Assembly (NCBI GenBank): GCA_963734365.1
Contig: CAVTGV010000007.1
Location: 248,001 to 312,000, forward strand
Direction: 5' to 3'
From: JACVRW01 sp963734365
Lineage (GTDB): Bacteria; Actinomycetota; Thermoleophilia; Solirubrobacterales; Thermoleophilaceae
DNA: 64,000 nucleotides
Shown here: positions 1 to 7,079 of the stretch, piece by piece
Layout of the letters: every line of letters starts with the position of its first letter
How positions within the stretch are numbered: position 1 is the first letter of the stretch
Program-made: the position numbers and the translations under genes
Notes under the pieces: model-generated
The model's database searches: none
Told to the model about the DNA's origin: nothing
Seen by the model: the letters and a program-made list of their open reading frames with translations, nothing else

Positions 1-595
1 GGCGGGCTACCGGCCCGGCGAGGAGGTGGCCATCGCGCTCGACCCGGCCACCAGCGAGATCTACCGCGAGGGCGCCTACGTCCTGGAGCACGAGGACCGC
101 ACGCTCTCGCCCGAGGAGATGTCCGCCTACTGGGCGGAGATGGCCGGCCGCTACCCGATCGTGTCGATCGAGGACGGCATGGACGAGGAGGACTGGGACG
201 GCTGGAAGGCCCTCACCGAGGCGATCGGCGACGGCGTGCAGCTGGTGGGCGACGATCTCTTCGTGACCAACACCGAGCGTCTCCGGCGCGGGATCGATCT
301 CGGGGTGGCCAACTCGATCCTCGTGAAGGTCAACCAGATCGGAACGCTCACCGAGACCCTCGACGCCGTCAAGACGGCTCAGGACGCCGGCTACACCGCG
401 GTGATGTCCCATCGCTCGGGCGAGACCGAGGACACCACCATCGCGGACCTGGCGGTGGCCACCGGCTGCGGCCAGATCAAGACGGGGGCGCCGTCGCGCT
501 CGGACCGCACGGCCAAGTACAACCAGCTGCTTCGCATCGAGGAGGCGCTGGGCCCGGACGCGAGCTACCCCGGACGCACGGTCTTTCGCAGCTAG
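1..595 (+). CDS. eno: Enolase, C-terminal part (5' end outside the window)
   Basis: Phosphopyruvate hydratase, the glycolytic enzyme that interconverts 2-phosphoglycerate and phosphoenolpyruvate. The open frame enters from the left edge (frame from base 2), so only about 197 residues of the usual ~430 are present. Family motifs seen are the metal-site stretch SIEDGMDEEDW, the segment QLVGDDLFVTN, the catalytic-lysine region LVKVNQIGTLTET, and SHRSGETEDTTIADLAV followed by QIKTGAPSRSDR. The frame ends at a TAG. An FtsB-like gene follows 38 bases later in the same direction, an arrangement common in Gram-positive genomes. Identification is certain from motif density; the true start lies upstream of the window. 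Confidence 0.97.
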   Translation, partial: AGYRPGEEVAIALDPATSEIYREGAYVLEHEDRTLSPEEMSAYWAEMAGRYPIVSIEDGMDEEDWDGWKALTEAIGDGVQLVGDDLFVTNTERLRRGIDLGVANSILVKVNQIGTLTETLDAVKTAQDAGYTAVMSHRSGETEDTTIADLAVATGCGQIKTGAPSRSDRTAKYNQLLRIEEALGPDASYPGRTVFRS

Positions 596-633
596 TCCGC
601 AAGCACGCCCGGCGGGCAGGATCGCGCCGCCGC

Positions 634-969
634 GTGGCGAAGGCCGTGCGAATGGGACGCGCCGCAGCCGCCTTTCCGAGCCGACGCCGCTCGAGCATCC
701 GCTGGGACCGCCTCGGCCGGCTGGCGCTGCTGGGCACGCTGCTGTTCATCCTCGTCCTGTACGTCTCGCCCGCCAAGCACTGGATCCAGCAGTCCCGGAC
801 GGCGGGCCACCAGTCGACCGAGCTGCACGACCTGCGCGACCAGAACAGGGTCCTCGAGCGGCGCGTGAAGGCGCTGGAGGATCCCGGGGCGCTCGAGCGC
901 GAGGCGCGGCGCCTCGGCATGGTCCGCCAAGGCGAGCGCTCCTACGTGATCGAGAACCTCCCTAGGTAG
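634..969 (+). CDS. Septum formation initiator family protein (FtsB/DivIC-like)
   Basis: A 111-residue bitopic membrane protein. A basic N-terminus of about 27 residues precedes one transmembrane helix (about residues 28-46, LALLGTLLFILVLYV). A heptad-rich coiled coil follows (about 55-85, with ELHDLRDQNRVLERRVKALE), then the family signature EREARRLGMVRQGE. This is the FtsB/DivIC plan; these proteins act in the FtsL-FtsQ/DivIB divisome subcomplex. The start is the GTG at 634. Its position directly after enolase supports the call. FtsB and DivIC cannot be told apart from sequence alone. Confidence 0.88.
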   Translation: MAKAVRMGRAAAAFPSRRRSSIRWDRLGRLALLGTLLFILVLYVSPAKHWIQQSRTAGHQSTELHDLRDQNRVLERRVKALEDPGALEREARRLGMVRQGERSYVIENLPR

Positions 970-1025
970 ACGACGCTGCGGTGCTCGCCCGACCAGCGCT
1001 CGGGCTGGCTCCTCGCGTATGGCCG

Positions 1026-1352
1026 TCAGGGGCGCTCGTGCTTCTCCCGCGGGCGGCCGCCGGCGAAGTTGGAGGCCTCGCGTGCGTAGCGGTTGAACGC
1101 GGCGTCGACCACGGCGACACCGTCACCGCCCGCGGCGTGGCGCCAGGCCAGCTCCGTGGCCCACTCGGTGCCGGCGGCGTAGAGCTCGGCCAGTTCATCG
1201 AGCACAAACGTGGAGCCCAGCCGGCGCCGGAGCTCCTCGACGACGGCGTCGGCGGCGACATCCAGGTCGGCACGCGCGGGCTCCGGGGCGGAGGCGAGCC
1301 GCTGCTCTCCCTCGCGCCACTGGTACAGGGCGTTCTCCACTGCGTAGGCCAC
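1026..1352 (-). CDS. Hypothetical protein, 108 residues
   Basis: I do not recognise a named family. The predicted protein is soluble, mostly helical and acidic. It begins MAYAVENALYQWREGE and ends in a basic tail (GRPREKHERP). No signal peptide, membrane span or cysteine motif is visible. Strong third-position GC bias and a sensible composition favour a real gene over an antisense shadow. It lies on the minus strand, convergent with the FtsB-like gene. Just beyond its start, at 1365-1529, is a long palindromic element that would sit in its 5' region. Confidence 0.6.
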   Translation of the reverse strand: MAYAVENALYQWREGEQRLASAPEPARADLDVAADAVVEELRRRLGSTFVLDELAELYAAGTEWATELAWRHAAGGDGVAVVDAAFNRYAREASNFAGGRPREKHERP

Positions 1353-1364
1353 AGTGGCGAGAAT

Positions 1365-1529
1365 CTAGCGGTCGCCTCCGAAAATACGCCCGCGCTCGGC
1401 GGCTGCGAACCGTCGCCTGACCGCGCCCACGATGCTCGCCAATGCGCTGCATTGGCTGCGCTCGCGGTCACGCCCATGCTTGGTTCTCGCTCGCCGACCC
1501 GCGACCGTATTTCCGTCGGAGACCGCTAG
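1365..1529. repeat. 165-bp imperfect palindromic element (MITE-like or structured RNA)
   Basis: The outer arms are 24-base near-perfect inverted repeats, 1365-1388 (CTAGCGGTCGCCTCCGAAAA...) and 1506-1529 (...CGGAGACCGCTAG). Further nested arms are visible inside: TCGGCG-GCTGCGAACC pairs with GGTTCTCGCTCGCCGA, TGACCGCG pairs with CGCGGTCA, and the centre is CCAATG-CGCTG-CATTGG. Most of the stretch could therefore fold into one long hairpin. It fills the gap between two minus-strand hypothetical genes. No transposase is nearby and no direct target duplication was confirmed. Confidence 0.7.
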
Positions 1530-1537
1530 CGAGAGCG

Positions 1538-2137
1538 CTAGGTGTCGTCCCCGTCGTCGCCGGATTCATCTCCGGCGCGAAGGATCACGATGCGATCGGG
1601 CTCGACCGAGACCGTCACGGGCCGGTGGCCGGCCCAGTGCTCGGCGTAGACGGGATCGTCCTGCACGGCGGGATCGAGCCACAGGCCATAGCCCTCCTCG
1701 CCGTGGTCGAAGGTGCCCTCGAGTGCCTTCGGGCGCCGCCGGCGCCCGCGCCCGCCGCGGCGTCCGCGCCGCCGCCGGCGCGGCCGGTCCTCGTCCGTGG
1801 CGTCCTCGTCGGAGCCGTCCTCGGCGTCCTCGGCGTCCTCGGCCTCCTCCTCGTCCTCGGAGGCCTCCTCCTCGGCCTGCTGCTCCGCCTCGAGCGCCGC
1901 CGCCACGAGCGCGTCGTCCTCGGCGCGCAGATCCTGCTCGTCGGCCTCCATCACCGCGGCCGGGCCGTTGCCCTCGGTCTCGGGGGCGTCGGCGGGAGAC
2001 AGCTCGTGCTCGCGCTTGAACGAGCGGATGTCGGCCACCGACACCTCCAGCTGGTGGGCGATCCAGGCGTCGGTTCGTCCCTGCCGGACCCAGGTCCGGA
2101 TCTGGTTCAGCTGCGGCTTTAGAGATCGGCGTGCCAA
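1538..2137 (-). CDS. Hypothetical protein with HTH-like N-terminus and charged low-complexity middle
   Basis: 199 residues in three parts. The N-terminus (about 1-45, with IRTWVRQGRTDAWIAHQLEVSV and DIRSFKREHEL) looks like a resolvase/helix-turn-helix type DNA-binding motif. A long acidic run (about 80-115, Glu/Asp-rich) is followed directly by an arginine/glycine-rich basic run (about 118-135). A conserved-looking C-terminal segment (ALEGTFDHGEEGYGLWLD...) ends at the stop. The layout suggests a nucleic-acid-associated protein, but I cannot assign a function. The start ATG at 2137 faces the csrA promoter region, so the two genes are divergent. Confidence 0.7.
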   Translation of the reverse strand: MARRSLKPQLNQIRTWVRQGRTDAWIAHQLEVSVADIRSFKREHELSPADAPETEGNGPAAVMEADEQDLRAEDDALVAAALEAEQQAEEEASEDEEEAEDAEDAEDGSDEDATDEDRPRRRRRGRRGGRGRRRRPKALEGTFDHGEEGYGLWLDPAVQDDPVYAEHWAGHRPVTVSVEPDRIVILRAGDESGDDGDDT

Positions 2138-2234
2138 GCGGAGCCGGACACTACCAACGGTTCCCCTTTGCGCACAGATGTGAACGATGGTCTACTGGAG
2201 TGGGAGAACCCGTCTGGCAGGGGGGAAGTTCAGC

Positions 2235-2432
2235 GTGCTCGTTCTAACGCGCAAATCGAATCAGAGCATCATGATCGGCGACGAGATCGAGATTTCGGTC
2301 CTCGCGATCATGGGCGAGAAGGTTCGCATCGGTATAGAGGCGCCGCGCTCGGTGCCGGTCTACCGGCGCGAGGTCTACGTCGAGATCAAGCAGGACGAGG
2401 AAAAGGCGCTGAACGAGGCCAACTCACCCTGA
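2235..2432 (+). CDS. csrA: Carbon storage regulator CsrA (RsmA family)
   Basis: A 65-residue RNA-binding translational regulator. The full family pattern is present: LVLTRKSNQSIMIGDEIEI at the N-terminus, then KVRIGIEAPRSVPVYRREVY carrying the RNA-contacting basic and valine residues. An upstream GTG at 2187 in the same frame would add 16 non-family residues. The GTG at 2235 is preferred because it gives the usual N-terminus and follows a purine-rich ribosome site (AGGGGGGAAG) at 2218-2228. CsrA normally binds GGA motifs in mRNA leaders and, in flagellated bacteria, is often antagonised by FliW. Neither fliW nor flagellar genes lie in this window. Confidence 0.93.
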   Translation: MLVLTRKSNQSIMIGDEIEISVLAIMGEKVRIGIEAPRSVPVYRREVYVEIKQDEEKALNEANSP

Positions 2433-2450
2433 GCCTACGGCTCTGCGGGC

Positions 2451-2753
2451 TCAGCCCGCCAGCATCGCCAGCGTCTGGAACATGACGATCGTCACGATCA
2501 CGGCGGTGGCGACGAGGGTCAGGACGAGCAGCGCGAAGCGGAGCTTGCCCGCCTTTCGCGTGCGCTGCACCCGGCGCACGCGCGCCCTGTGCGCGGAGCG
2601 CTTTCGCAGGTGCTCCCTTCGCTCGATCGAGTCGGCCGCCTCCTCTCGGAAGGCCTCCTCGAACTGCGCTATCGACTGCCTCATCCGCATGAGGGGCGGA
2701 AGGCTACCAACGCCATTCGGTCTCGCAGCGCGCTGTCGGACCCTCAGGCTCAC
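2451..2753 (-). CDS. Small single-span membrane protein, unknown function
   Basis: Up to 100 residues. The C-terminal third is a clear transmembrane helix (about 73-97, FALLVLTLVATAVIVTIVMF), preceded by a very basic, coiled-coil-like segment (REHLRKRSAHRARVRRVQRTRKAGK). The GTG at 2753 overlaps the TGA of the upstream DUF2090 gene (GTGA), which suggests translational coupling. An internal ATG at 2690 (MRMRQSIAQFEEAF) gives a cleaner protein and may be the real start. The gene converges on csrA. No family recognised. Confidence 0.62.
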   Translation of the reverse strand: MSLRVRQRAARPNGVGSLPPLMRMRQSIAQFEEAFREEAADSIERREHLRKRSAHRARVRRVQRTRKAGKLRFALLVLTLVATAVIVTIVMFQTLAMLAG

Positions 2754-3682
2754 GCCCGTGCGGGCTCCCTGGCCGCCTCCTGGTACACCCTCACGAAGCG
2801 CAGGTAGTTGTCGGCCACCTGCTGCGCCGCGTCCTCACGCTCGACGTTGCCGTCGAGGAAGCCCTTGAGGGCGTCCCACCAGATGCTGCGGCCGATCGCG
2901 AAGCCCGCGTAGCCCTGTACCGGCGCGCCCTGGCGCAGCCAGTGGTCGACCTTGTCGTCGTCGGCTCCGCGGCCGAGCACCACGCACACCACGCCGTCGC
3001 GGCCGTCGCGCCGGGCGGTCTTCGCGATCGAGTCGCAGTCCTCGGAGCTGTCCACGCCCTCGATCTTCCAGATGTCGGGCTCGACGCCGCCCTCCTGGAA
3101 CTCCCGGATCGTGCGGCGCATGAGCTCGGGACGCAGTTCGGCGTCGTAGCGATCGGTGTCGCCGCCGACCTTCTCGAGCTGGAACTCCTCGGCGGGCACG
3201 AGCAGCTCGAAGAGGTACTTGCGGTCGTTCTCGTGGAGCCAGCGGCCAAGCCGCTCCAGGCGCTCGCGCTGGCGATCGTTCATCTTCGCGTCGCCGTCCG
3301 GGTTGTAGCGCACCAACACCTTCGAGAAGTCGGGGTCGAACTGTGTGATGTGCTCGCCGAAATCGTCGCCGTACTGGAAGTCGAACTCGTCCTGCCCCGA
3401 CTTCTCCACCGGCATGGAAAGCAGCAACCCGCGCTCCTTCGCCTCCGCCGGCATGCCGGTGGGTGCGCCGAACTGCTCGTCCACCAGAACGCCGCTGGTG
3501 CCCGGCTCGAGACCCTCCTCGGTCGCCTTGAGCATGCCCTCGAAGATGAGGTGCTTGGCGTCCGCGATCCGCTCGGTCTCCTCGGGCGTGGGATCGCCCT
3601 CGATTCCGAACATCTTCTTCTGGAACGAGCCGCGATGGTCGAACGCGAGGATGTACAGCATGCCGTCGTAGCCGAGTGTCAT
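2750..3682 (-). CDS. DUF2090-family protein (TIM-barrel aldolase-like)
   Basis: 310 residues resembling the DUF2090 domain found at the C-terminus of some IolC-type 5-dehydro-2-deoxygluconokinases, and related to class I LacD/IolJ-like aldolases. Visible features are LYILAFDHRGSF at the N-terminus, GVLVDEQFGA, KVLVRYNPDGD, YLFELLVPAEEFQLE, EPDIWKIEGVDS and GFAIGRSIWWDALKGF near the end, as expected for barrel strands. It stands alone rather than fused to a kinase, so the substrate is uncertain; a phosphorylated deoxy-sugar is the family-based guess. The ATG at 3682 is divergent from the ligase gene. Confidence 0.8.
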   Translation of the reverse strand: MTLGYDGMLYILAFDHRGSFQKKMFGIEGDPTPEETERIADAKHLIFEGMLKATEEGLEPGTSGVLVDEQFGAPTGMPAEAKERGLLLSMPVEKSGQDEFDFQYGDDFGEHITQFDPDFSKVLVRYNPDGDAKMNDRQRERLERLGRWLHENDRKYLFELLVPAEEFQLEKVGGDTDRYDAELRPELMRRTIREFQEGGVEPDIWKIEGVDSSEDCDSIAKTARRDGRDGVVCVVLGRGADDDKVDHWLRQGAPVQGYAGFAIGRSIWWDALKGFLDGNVEREDAAQQVADNYLRFVRVYQEAAREPARA

Positions 3683-3765
3683 TGGTTCTCCTTACCGGGT
3701 ACTCACCGAGAGTTCACACGGGTTATACCCCCTTTCCGCCCGACTTCGCTGGATACGATGGCCCC

Positions 3766-4902
3766 GTGGAGCACCGGTTCACCGGGCCCTCCTACACCCT
3801 CGGGATCGAGGAGGAGCTCATGTTGGTCAACGATGAGACCCTCGATCTGTCCAATTCGATCGAGGGTCTGCTCGAGGATGCCGCCGAGGCCGAGCTCGAG
3901 GGCGAGGTCAAGCCCGAGCTGATGGAGTCGGTGTGCGAGATCGCCACGACCCCGCTGGCGAACACGGTCGAGGCCGGTGAGCAGCTGCGGGGCATGCGGC
4001 GCGTGGTGCAGGAGATCGCTGGGCGGCGCGACATATCGATCGGCTCCGCGGGCACCCATCCGTTCGCGCTCTGGGAGGACCAGCGGATCGTTACTCGGCC
4101 TCGCTATCGAGATCTCGTGTCCGGCCTCCAGTTCGTGGCGCGCCAGGAGCTCATCTTCGGCATCCACGTGCACGTGGGGGTCGATGACCCGGACAAGGCC
4201 GTGCACGTGACCAACGGCATGCGGGTGCACGTCCCCCTGCTGCTGGCGCTGTCGGCCAATTCGCCCTTCTGGCGCGGCGACAGCACCGGCCTCGACTCGA
4301 GCCGTACCCCGATCTTCAGGGCCTTTCCGCGCAACGGCATCCCGCCGCGCTACGACGACTTCGAGGACTGGGCCAAGCGCATCCAGTTCATGATGAGCTC
4401 GAAGGTCATCGGCGACTACACCTACCTGTGGTACGACGTGCGCCCCCACCCCAACTTCGGCACGGTCGAGATCCGCTGCATGGACTCACAGACGCGGGTG
4501 GAGCACACGCTCGGCCTCGCCGCCCTGATCCAGGCGATGGTCAAGGAGCTGGCGGAGCACTACGAGGCCGGCAAGCAGCTCTCCCGCTATCCCTACGAGA
4601 TGCTCGACGAGAACAAGTGGCTCGCCGCGCGCCACGGGCTCGGGGCGCACCTGGTGGACCTGCCCGACACGGCGCGGGTTCCCGTTCCCGAGCTGGCGCG
4701 AAGGGTCATCGACCGGCTGCACCCTCACGCGGAGGAGCTCGGCTCGGCGGCCGAGCTGGACCATCTCGAGGACATTCTCGAGAACGGCAACGGGGCTTCG
4801 CGGCAGGCGGTGGTCTACGAGGCCAATCACGATCTGCGCGAGGTCGTGCGCGAGATCCTGGACGCCACGGTGCCCAGACCGGCTGGCACTCCCGGGGAGT
4901 AG
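3766..4902 (+). CDS. Carboxylate-amine ligase, YbdK/GCS2 family
   Basis: 378 residues of the glutamate-cysteine ligase type 2 family, which forms gamma-glutamyl peptide bonds with ATP. The N-terminal YTLGIEEELMLV motif supplies metal-binding glutamates. IHVHVGVDDPD, SPFWRGDSTGLDSSR, and TVEIRCMDSQTRVE with YEMLDENKWLAARHG follow in family order. The frame is open from 3676, but the GTG at 3766 puts the conserved motif 11 residues in, as in homologues. The gap 3683-3765 is then the shared promoter region with the divergent DUF2090 gene. Whether it makes gamma-glutamylcysteine or another amide cannot be read from the sequence. Confidence 0.9.
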   Translation: MEHRFTGPSYTLGIEEELMLVNDETLDLSNSIEGLLEDAAEAELEGEVKPELMESVCEIATTPLANTVEAGEQLRGMRRVVQEIAGRRDISIGSAGTHPFALWEDQRIVTRPRYRDLVSGLQFVARQELIFGIHVHVGVDDPDKAVHVTNGMRVHVPLLLALSANSPFWRGDSTGLDSSRTPIFRAFPRNGIPPRYDDFEDWAKRIQFMMSSKVIGDYTYLWYDVRPHPNFGTVEIRCMDSQTRVEHTLGLAALIQAMVKELAEHYEAGKQLSRYPYEMLDENKWLAARHGLGAHLVDLPDTARVPVPELARRVIDRLHPHAEELGSAAELDHLEDILENGNGASRQAVVYEANHDLREVVREILDATVPRPAGTPGE

Positions 4903-4905
4903 GAG

Positions 4906-4937
4906 TCGTGCGCAGCCGGCCGAGCCGGCTGCTTCGC
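4906..4937 (+). repeat. 32-bp palindromic repeat, copy 1
   Basis: TCGTGCGCAGCCGGCC-GAGCCGGCTGCTTCGC. The core GCAGCCGGC-CGA-GCCGGCTGC is a perfect 9-base inverted repeat around a 3-base loop. Identical or near-identical copies lie at 6087 and 10528. This one is just behind the stop codon of the YbdK-type gene, a typical place for REP-like elements. Confidence 0.85.
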
Positions 4938-4975
4938 CTGGGGCAGCTGGACCGCTGCGGGTACTCTGAGAGGGC

Positions 4976-5758
4976 GTGTCGCAGCCCGACCTTTTCGTCG
5001 TTTGCAAGAACTGCGGGTCAGAGGTGAGCCCGTACATCACCGAGTGCCCTTACTGCGGGCAGCGCATACGCAAACGGGCACCCAAGATCGACCGCTCCGG
5101 CGGCGAGGCGCAGCCCAAGCGCCGTGGGCGGGCCCGGCTGCCGCGGCTGCGCTCCGAGGAGATCGCCGGGATCGCCCCGGATACCCGGCCCTACGCGACC
5201 TTCGCGCTGCTGCTGGTGTGCGTGGCCACGCTGCTGCTCTACGCGGCCAAGCCGCTGCTCGACGTGGGCTACCTGATCCTCCCCTTCCGAGACGAAGTCT
5301 GGCGCTGGTTCATCGCCCCTTTCCACCACGCCGACCAGCTCGGTTACGCCTTCGTCGCCCTCGTACCGGTGGGCATCTTCGGAAGCCTGCTGGAGCGCCG
5401 CTTCGGGCCGCTCGTGCCCGTGCTGCTGTTTGTGCTCTGCGGCGCGGCCGGAGCCGGGCTTGCGGTTGCCCTGGAGACGCCGCCCCTGCTCGACAGTTCT
5501 TCGCCGTATTCGATCTTCGGCGCCAACGGTGCAGCCCTCGGAATGCTGTGCGCCTGGCTGGTGGACGATCGAATGGCGGCTCGCCGCGGCGAGGAACGCG
5601 ACAACGACCTGCTCGGCGTCTACGTGATCGCGCTGGTGCTCGTGCTGCTGTCGCTCACCACCGAGGCCGCCAACATCGGCGTCGCGGCGGGTGGCGCCGC
5701 GGTGGGCGCGCTGCTCGGCCTGGCGCTGCCGCTGTTCACCCGCAAGACCGCGTACTGA
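4976..5758 (+). CDS. Zinc-ribbon plus rhomboid-fold membrane protein, probably proteolytically inactive
   Basis: 260 residues. An N-terminal zinc ribbon (C10, C13, C24, C27, as CKNCG and CPYCG) is followed by a basic linker and about six hydrophobic segments from residue 72. The order of hydrophobic helices and small-residue motifs resembles rhomboid proteases. At the position of the usual GxSG serine motif the protein has G-A-N-G (182-185). The last helix has N-I-G-V-A-A-G-G (from 233) where active enzymes have a histidine. Both catalytic residues thus appear replaced, so it is more likely an iRhom/derlin-like pseudoprotease. Start GTG at 4976. Confidence 0.75.
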   Translation: MSQPDLFVVCKNCGSEVSPYITECPYCGQRIRKRAPKIDRSGGEAQPKRRGRARLPRLRSEEIAGIAPDTRPYATFALLLVCVATLLLYAAKPLLDVGYLILPFRDEVWRWFIAPFHHADQLGYAFVALVPVGIFGSLLERRFGPLVPVLLFVLCGAAGAGLAVALETPPLLDSSSPYSIFGANGAALGMLCAWLVDDRMAARRGEERDNDLLGVYVIALVLVLLSLTTEAANIGVAAGGAAVGALLGLALPLFTRKTAY

Positions 5759-5780
5759 CGGTCTCCTAGTATCAGCGCCG

Positions 5781-6170
5781 ATGTTCACGGACGAGCAGTT
5801 GGAGGCGGCCGTCCGCGCTCTTTCCGAGCCGGCACGCTTCGAGGGGGCCGAGCGGCTCGTGGCCGCGGCCGCGCCCCAGCTTCAGCGCATCCTGGGCGAG
5901 GCGCTCAACGAGGGCGGCTGGTTCGGCGAGGCCCACGCCATGCAGGTGCGGACCGCCGCGGGCGAGGCCGACGAGTCCGAGCGCACCGCCCGCATCGAGG
6001 CGCTGATCGCCGAGGAGACACGCATGGCGATGCTGATCGGCGTGGCCGTCGGCTGGGAGCTCGCCCGTGAACTGGGAATATCAGGATCGTGCGCAGCCGG
6101 CCGAGCCGGCCGCTTCGCCGAAGACGAGAACGACTCTGACGACGTATCCGACCCTTCCGGAGGAACCTGA
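5781..6170 (+). CDS. Hypothetical protein carrying a palindromic repeat in its 3' end
   Basis: 129 residues, mostly helical and acidic, starting MFTDEQLEAAVRALSEPARF at an ATG 22 bases after the rhomboid-like stop. The segment MAMLIGVAVGWELARELGI is moderately hydrophobic but too short and interrupted for a confident membrane span. The codons SCAAGRAGRFAED near the C-terminus are encoded by copy 2 of the 32-bp palindromic repeat, so that part is probably acquired sequence rather than ancestral protein. It ends 2 bases before the UPF0173 gene and is likely cotranscribed with it. No family recognised. Confidence 0.72.
   Translation: MFTDEQLEAAVRALSEPARFEGAERLVAAAAPQLQRILGEALNEGGWFGEAHAMQVRTAAGEADESERTARIEALIAEETRMAMLIGVAVGWELARELGISGSCAAGRAGRFAEDENDSDDVSDPSGGT
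6087..6118 (+). repeat. 32-bp palindromic repeat, copy 2 (inside a coding sequence)
   Basis: Same 32 bases as copy 1 with one change (GGCCGC for GGCTGC). It is read through in frame by the 5781-6170 gene, adding about 11 residues near the C-terminus. Confidence 0.85.
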
Positions 6171-6172
6171 CC

Positions 6173-6868
6173 GTGGATATCCGCTTTCTGGGCCATGCCT
6201 GCTTCGAGCTGAGCGACGGCGACACCCGAGTGCTGATCGACCCGTTCCTGACCGGCAACCCCAAGGCGGCCGCCGAGCCGTCCGAGGTGGAGCCGACGCA
6301 CATCTTCCTGACCCACGGTCACGGCGATCACTGGGGCGACGTGGTGGACATCGCCAAGCGCACCAAGGCGCACTGCGTGGCCATCGTGGAGCTCGCCGAC
6401 GAGCTGGAGGGCCACGGGATCGAGAACGTGTCCGATCCCAACCTCGGCGGCACCGTGGAGTTCGAGGGCGGCTGGGTGCGCCTCGTGCCCGCGTGGCACA
6501 CCTCTACCACCCCCGGTGGAACGGTCAACACCCCCGCCGGCCTCGTGATCAACCTGGGCGGCAAGACGATCTACCACCTCGGCGACACGGCCCTCTTCTC
6601 GGACCTGCGCCTCGTGGCCGAGCGAGACGAGCTCGATGCCGCGCTGGTGTGCATCGGCGGCCACTACACGATGGACCGCCACGACGCCGTGCAGGCCTGC
6701 GAGCTGATCGGCGCCCGCACCGTGATCCCGTGCCACTACGGGACCTTCCCGCCGATCGAGACCGACGATCAGGCGTTCAAGGCCGACGTGGAGCGGCGCA
6801 CCGGCGGCGAGGGACGGCGCTCGAGCACGGTCGAGATCCTGGAGCCGGGCTCCTCGCTGAGCCTCTAG
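6173..6868 (+). CDS. Metal-dependent hydrolase, UPF0173 family (metallo-beta-lactamase fold)
   Basis: 231 residues. The metallo-beta-lactamase signature THGHGDH (H48, H50, D52, H53) follows DIRFLGHACFEL. Later ligands are seen in VPAWHTS, YHLGDTALFSDL and GGHYTMD, and CHYGTFPPI is near the end, all typical of UPF0173 (YtkL-like) proteins. The GTG start at 6173 has a good ribosome site (CCGGAGGAA) at 6157-6165, inside the previous gene, so translation is probably coupled. Substrate unknown. Confidence 0.9.
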   Translation: MDIRFLGHACFELSDGDTRVLIDPFLTGNPKAAAEPSEVEPTHIFLTHGHGDHWGDVVDIAKRTKAHCVAIVELADELEGHGIENVSDPNLGGTVEFEGGWVRLVPAWHTSTTPGGTVNTPAGLVINLGGKTIYHLGDTALFSDLRLVAERDELDAALVCIGGHYTMDRHDAVQACELIGARTVIPCHYGTFPPIETDDQAFKADVERRTGGEGRRSSTVEILEPGSSLSL

Positions 6869-7059
6869 CCCCCCTGAGTACCGCGCTGAAACCAGATCGG
6901 ACGATCCTTCCAATCGTGCGCCACGAGTGCCGCGCCCAGCACCGTGAGCGCCAGGCCCGTGGCTCCGTGGTGCACGCGCTGGCCGCCGATCCACAGGCGG
7001 CGGCGGATCGGATCGACGCCGATCAGGCGATTACCGTGTGTCCATGGCCTCCCGGTCAT
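6865..7059 (-). CDS. Small hypothetical membrane protein
   Basis: About 64 residues from the ATG at 7059. The segment RRRLWIGGQRVHHGATG is followed by one hydrophobic helix (about LALTVLGAALVAH) and a short polar tail. It converges on the UPF0173 gene with a 4-base overlap of the stops and is divergent from the lipoprotein gene. Coding character is fair, but the gene is short. The frame stays open upstream, so a longer start cannot be excluded. Confidence 0.45.
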   Translation of the reverse strand: MTGRPWTHGNRLIGVDPIRRRLWIGGQRVHHGATGLALTVLGAALVAHDWKDRPIWFQRGTQGG

Positions 7060-7079
7060 CGTCCTCTTCCGCACAAACC

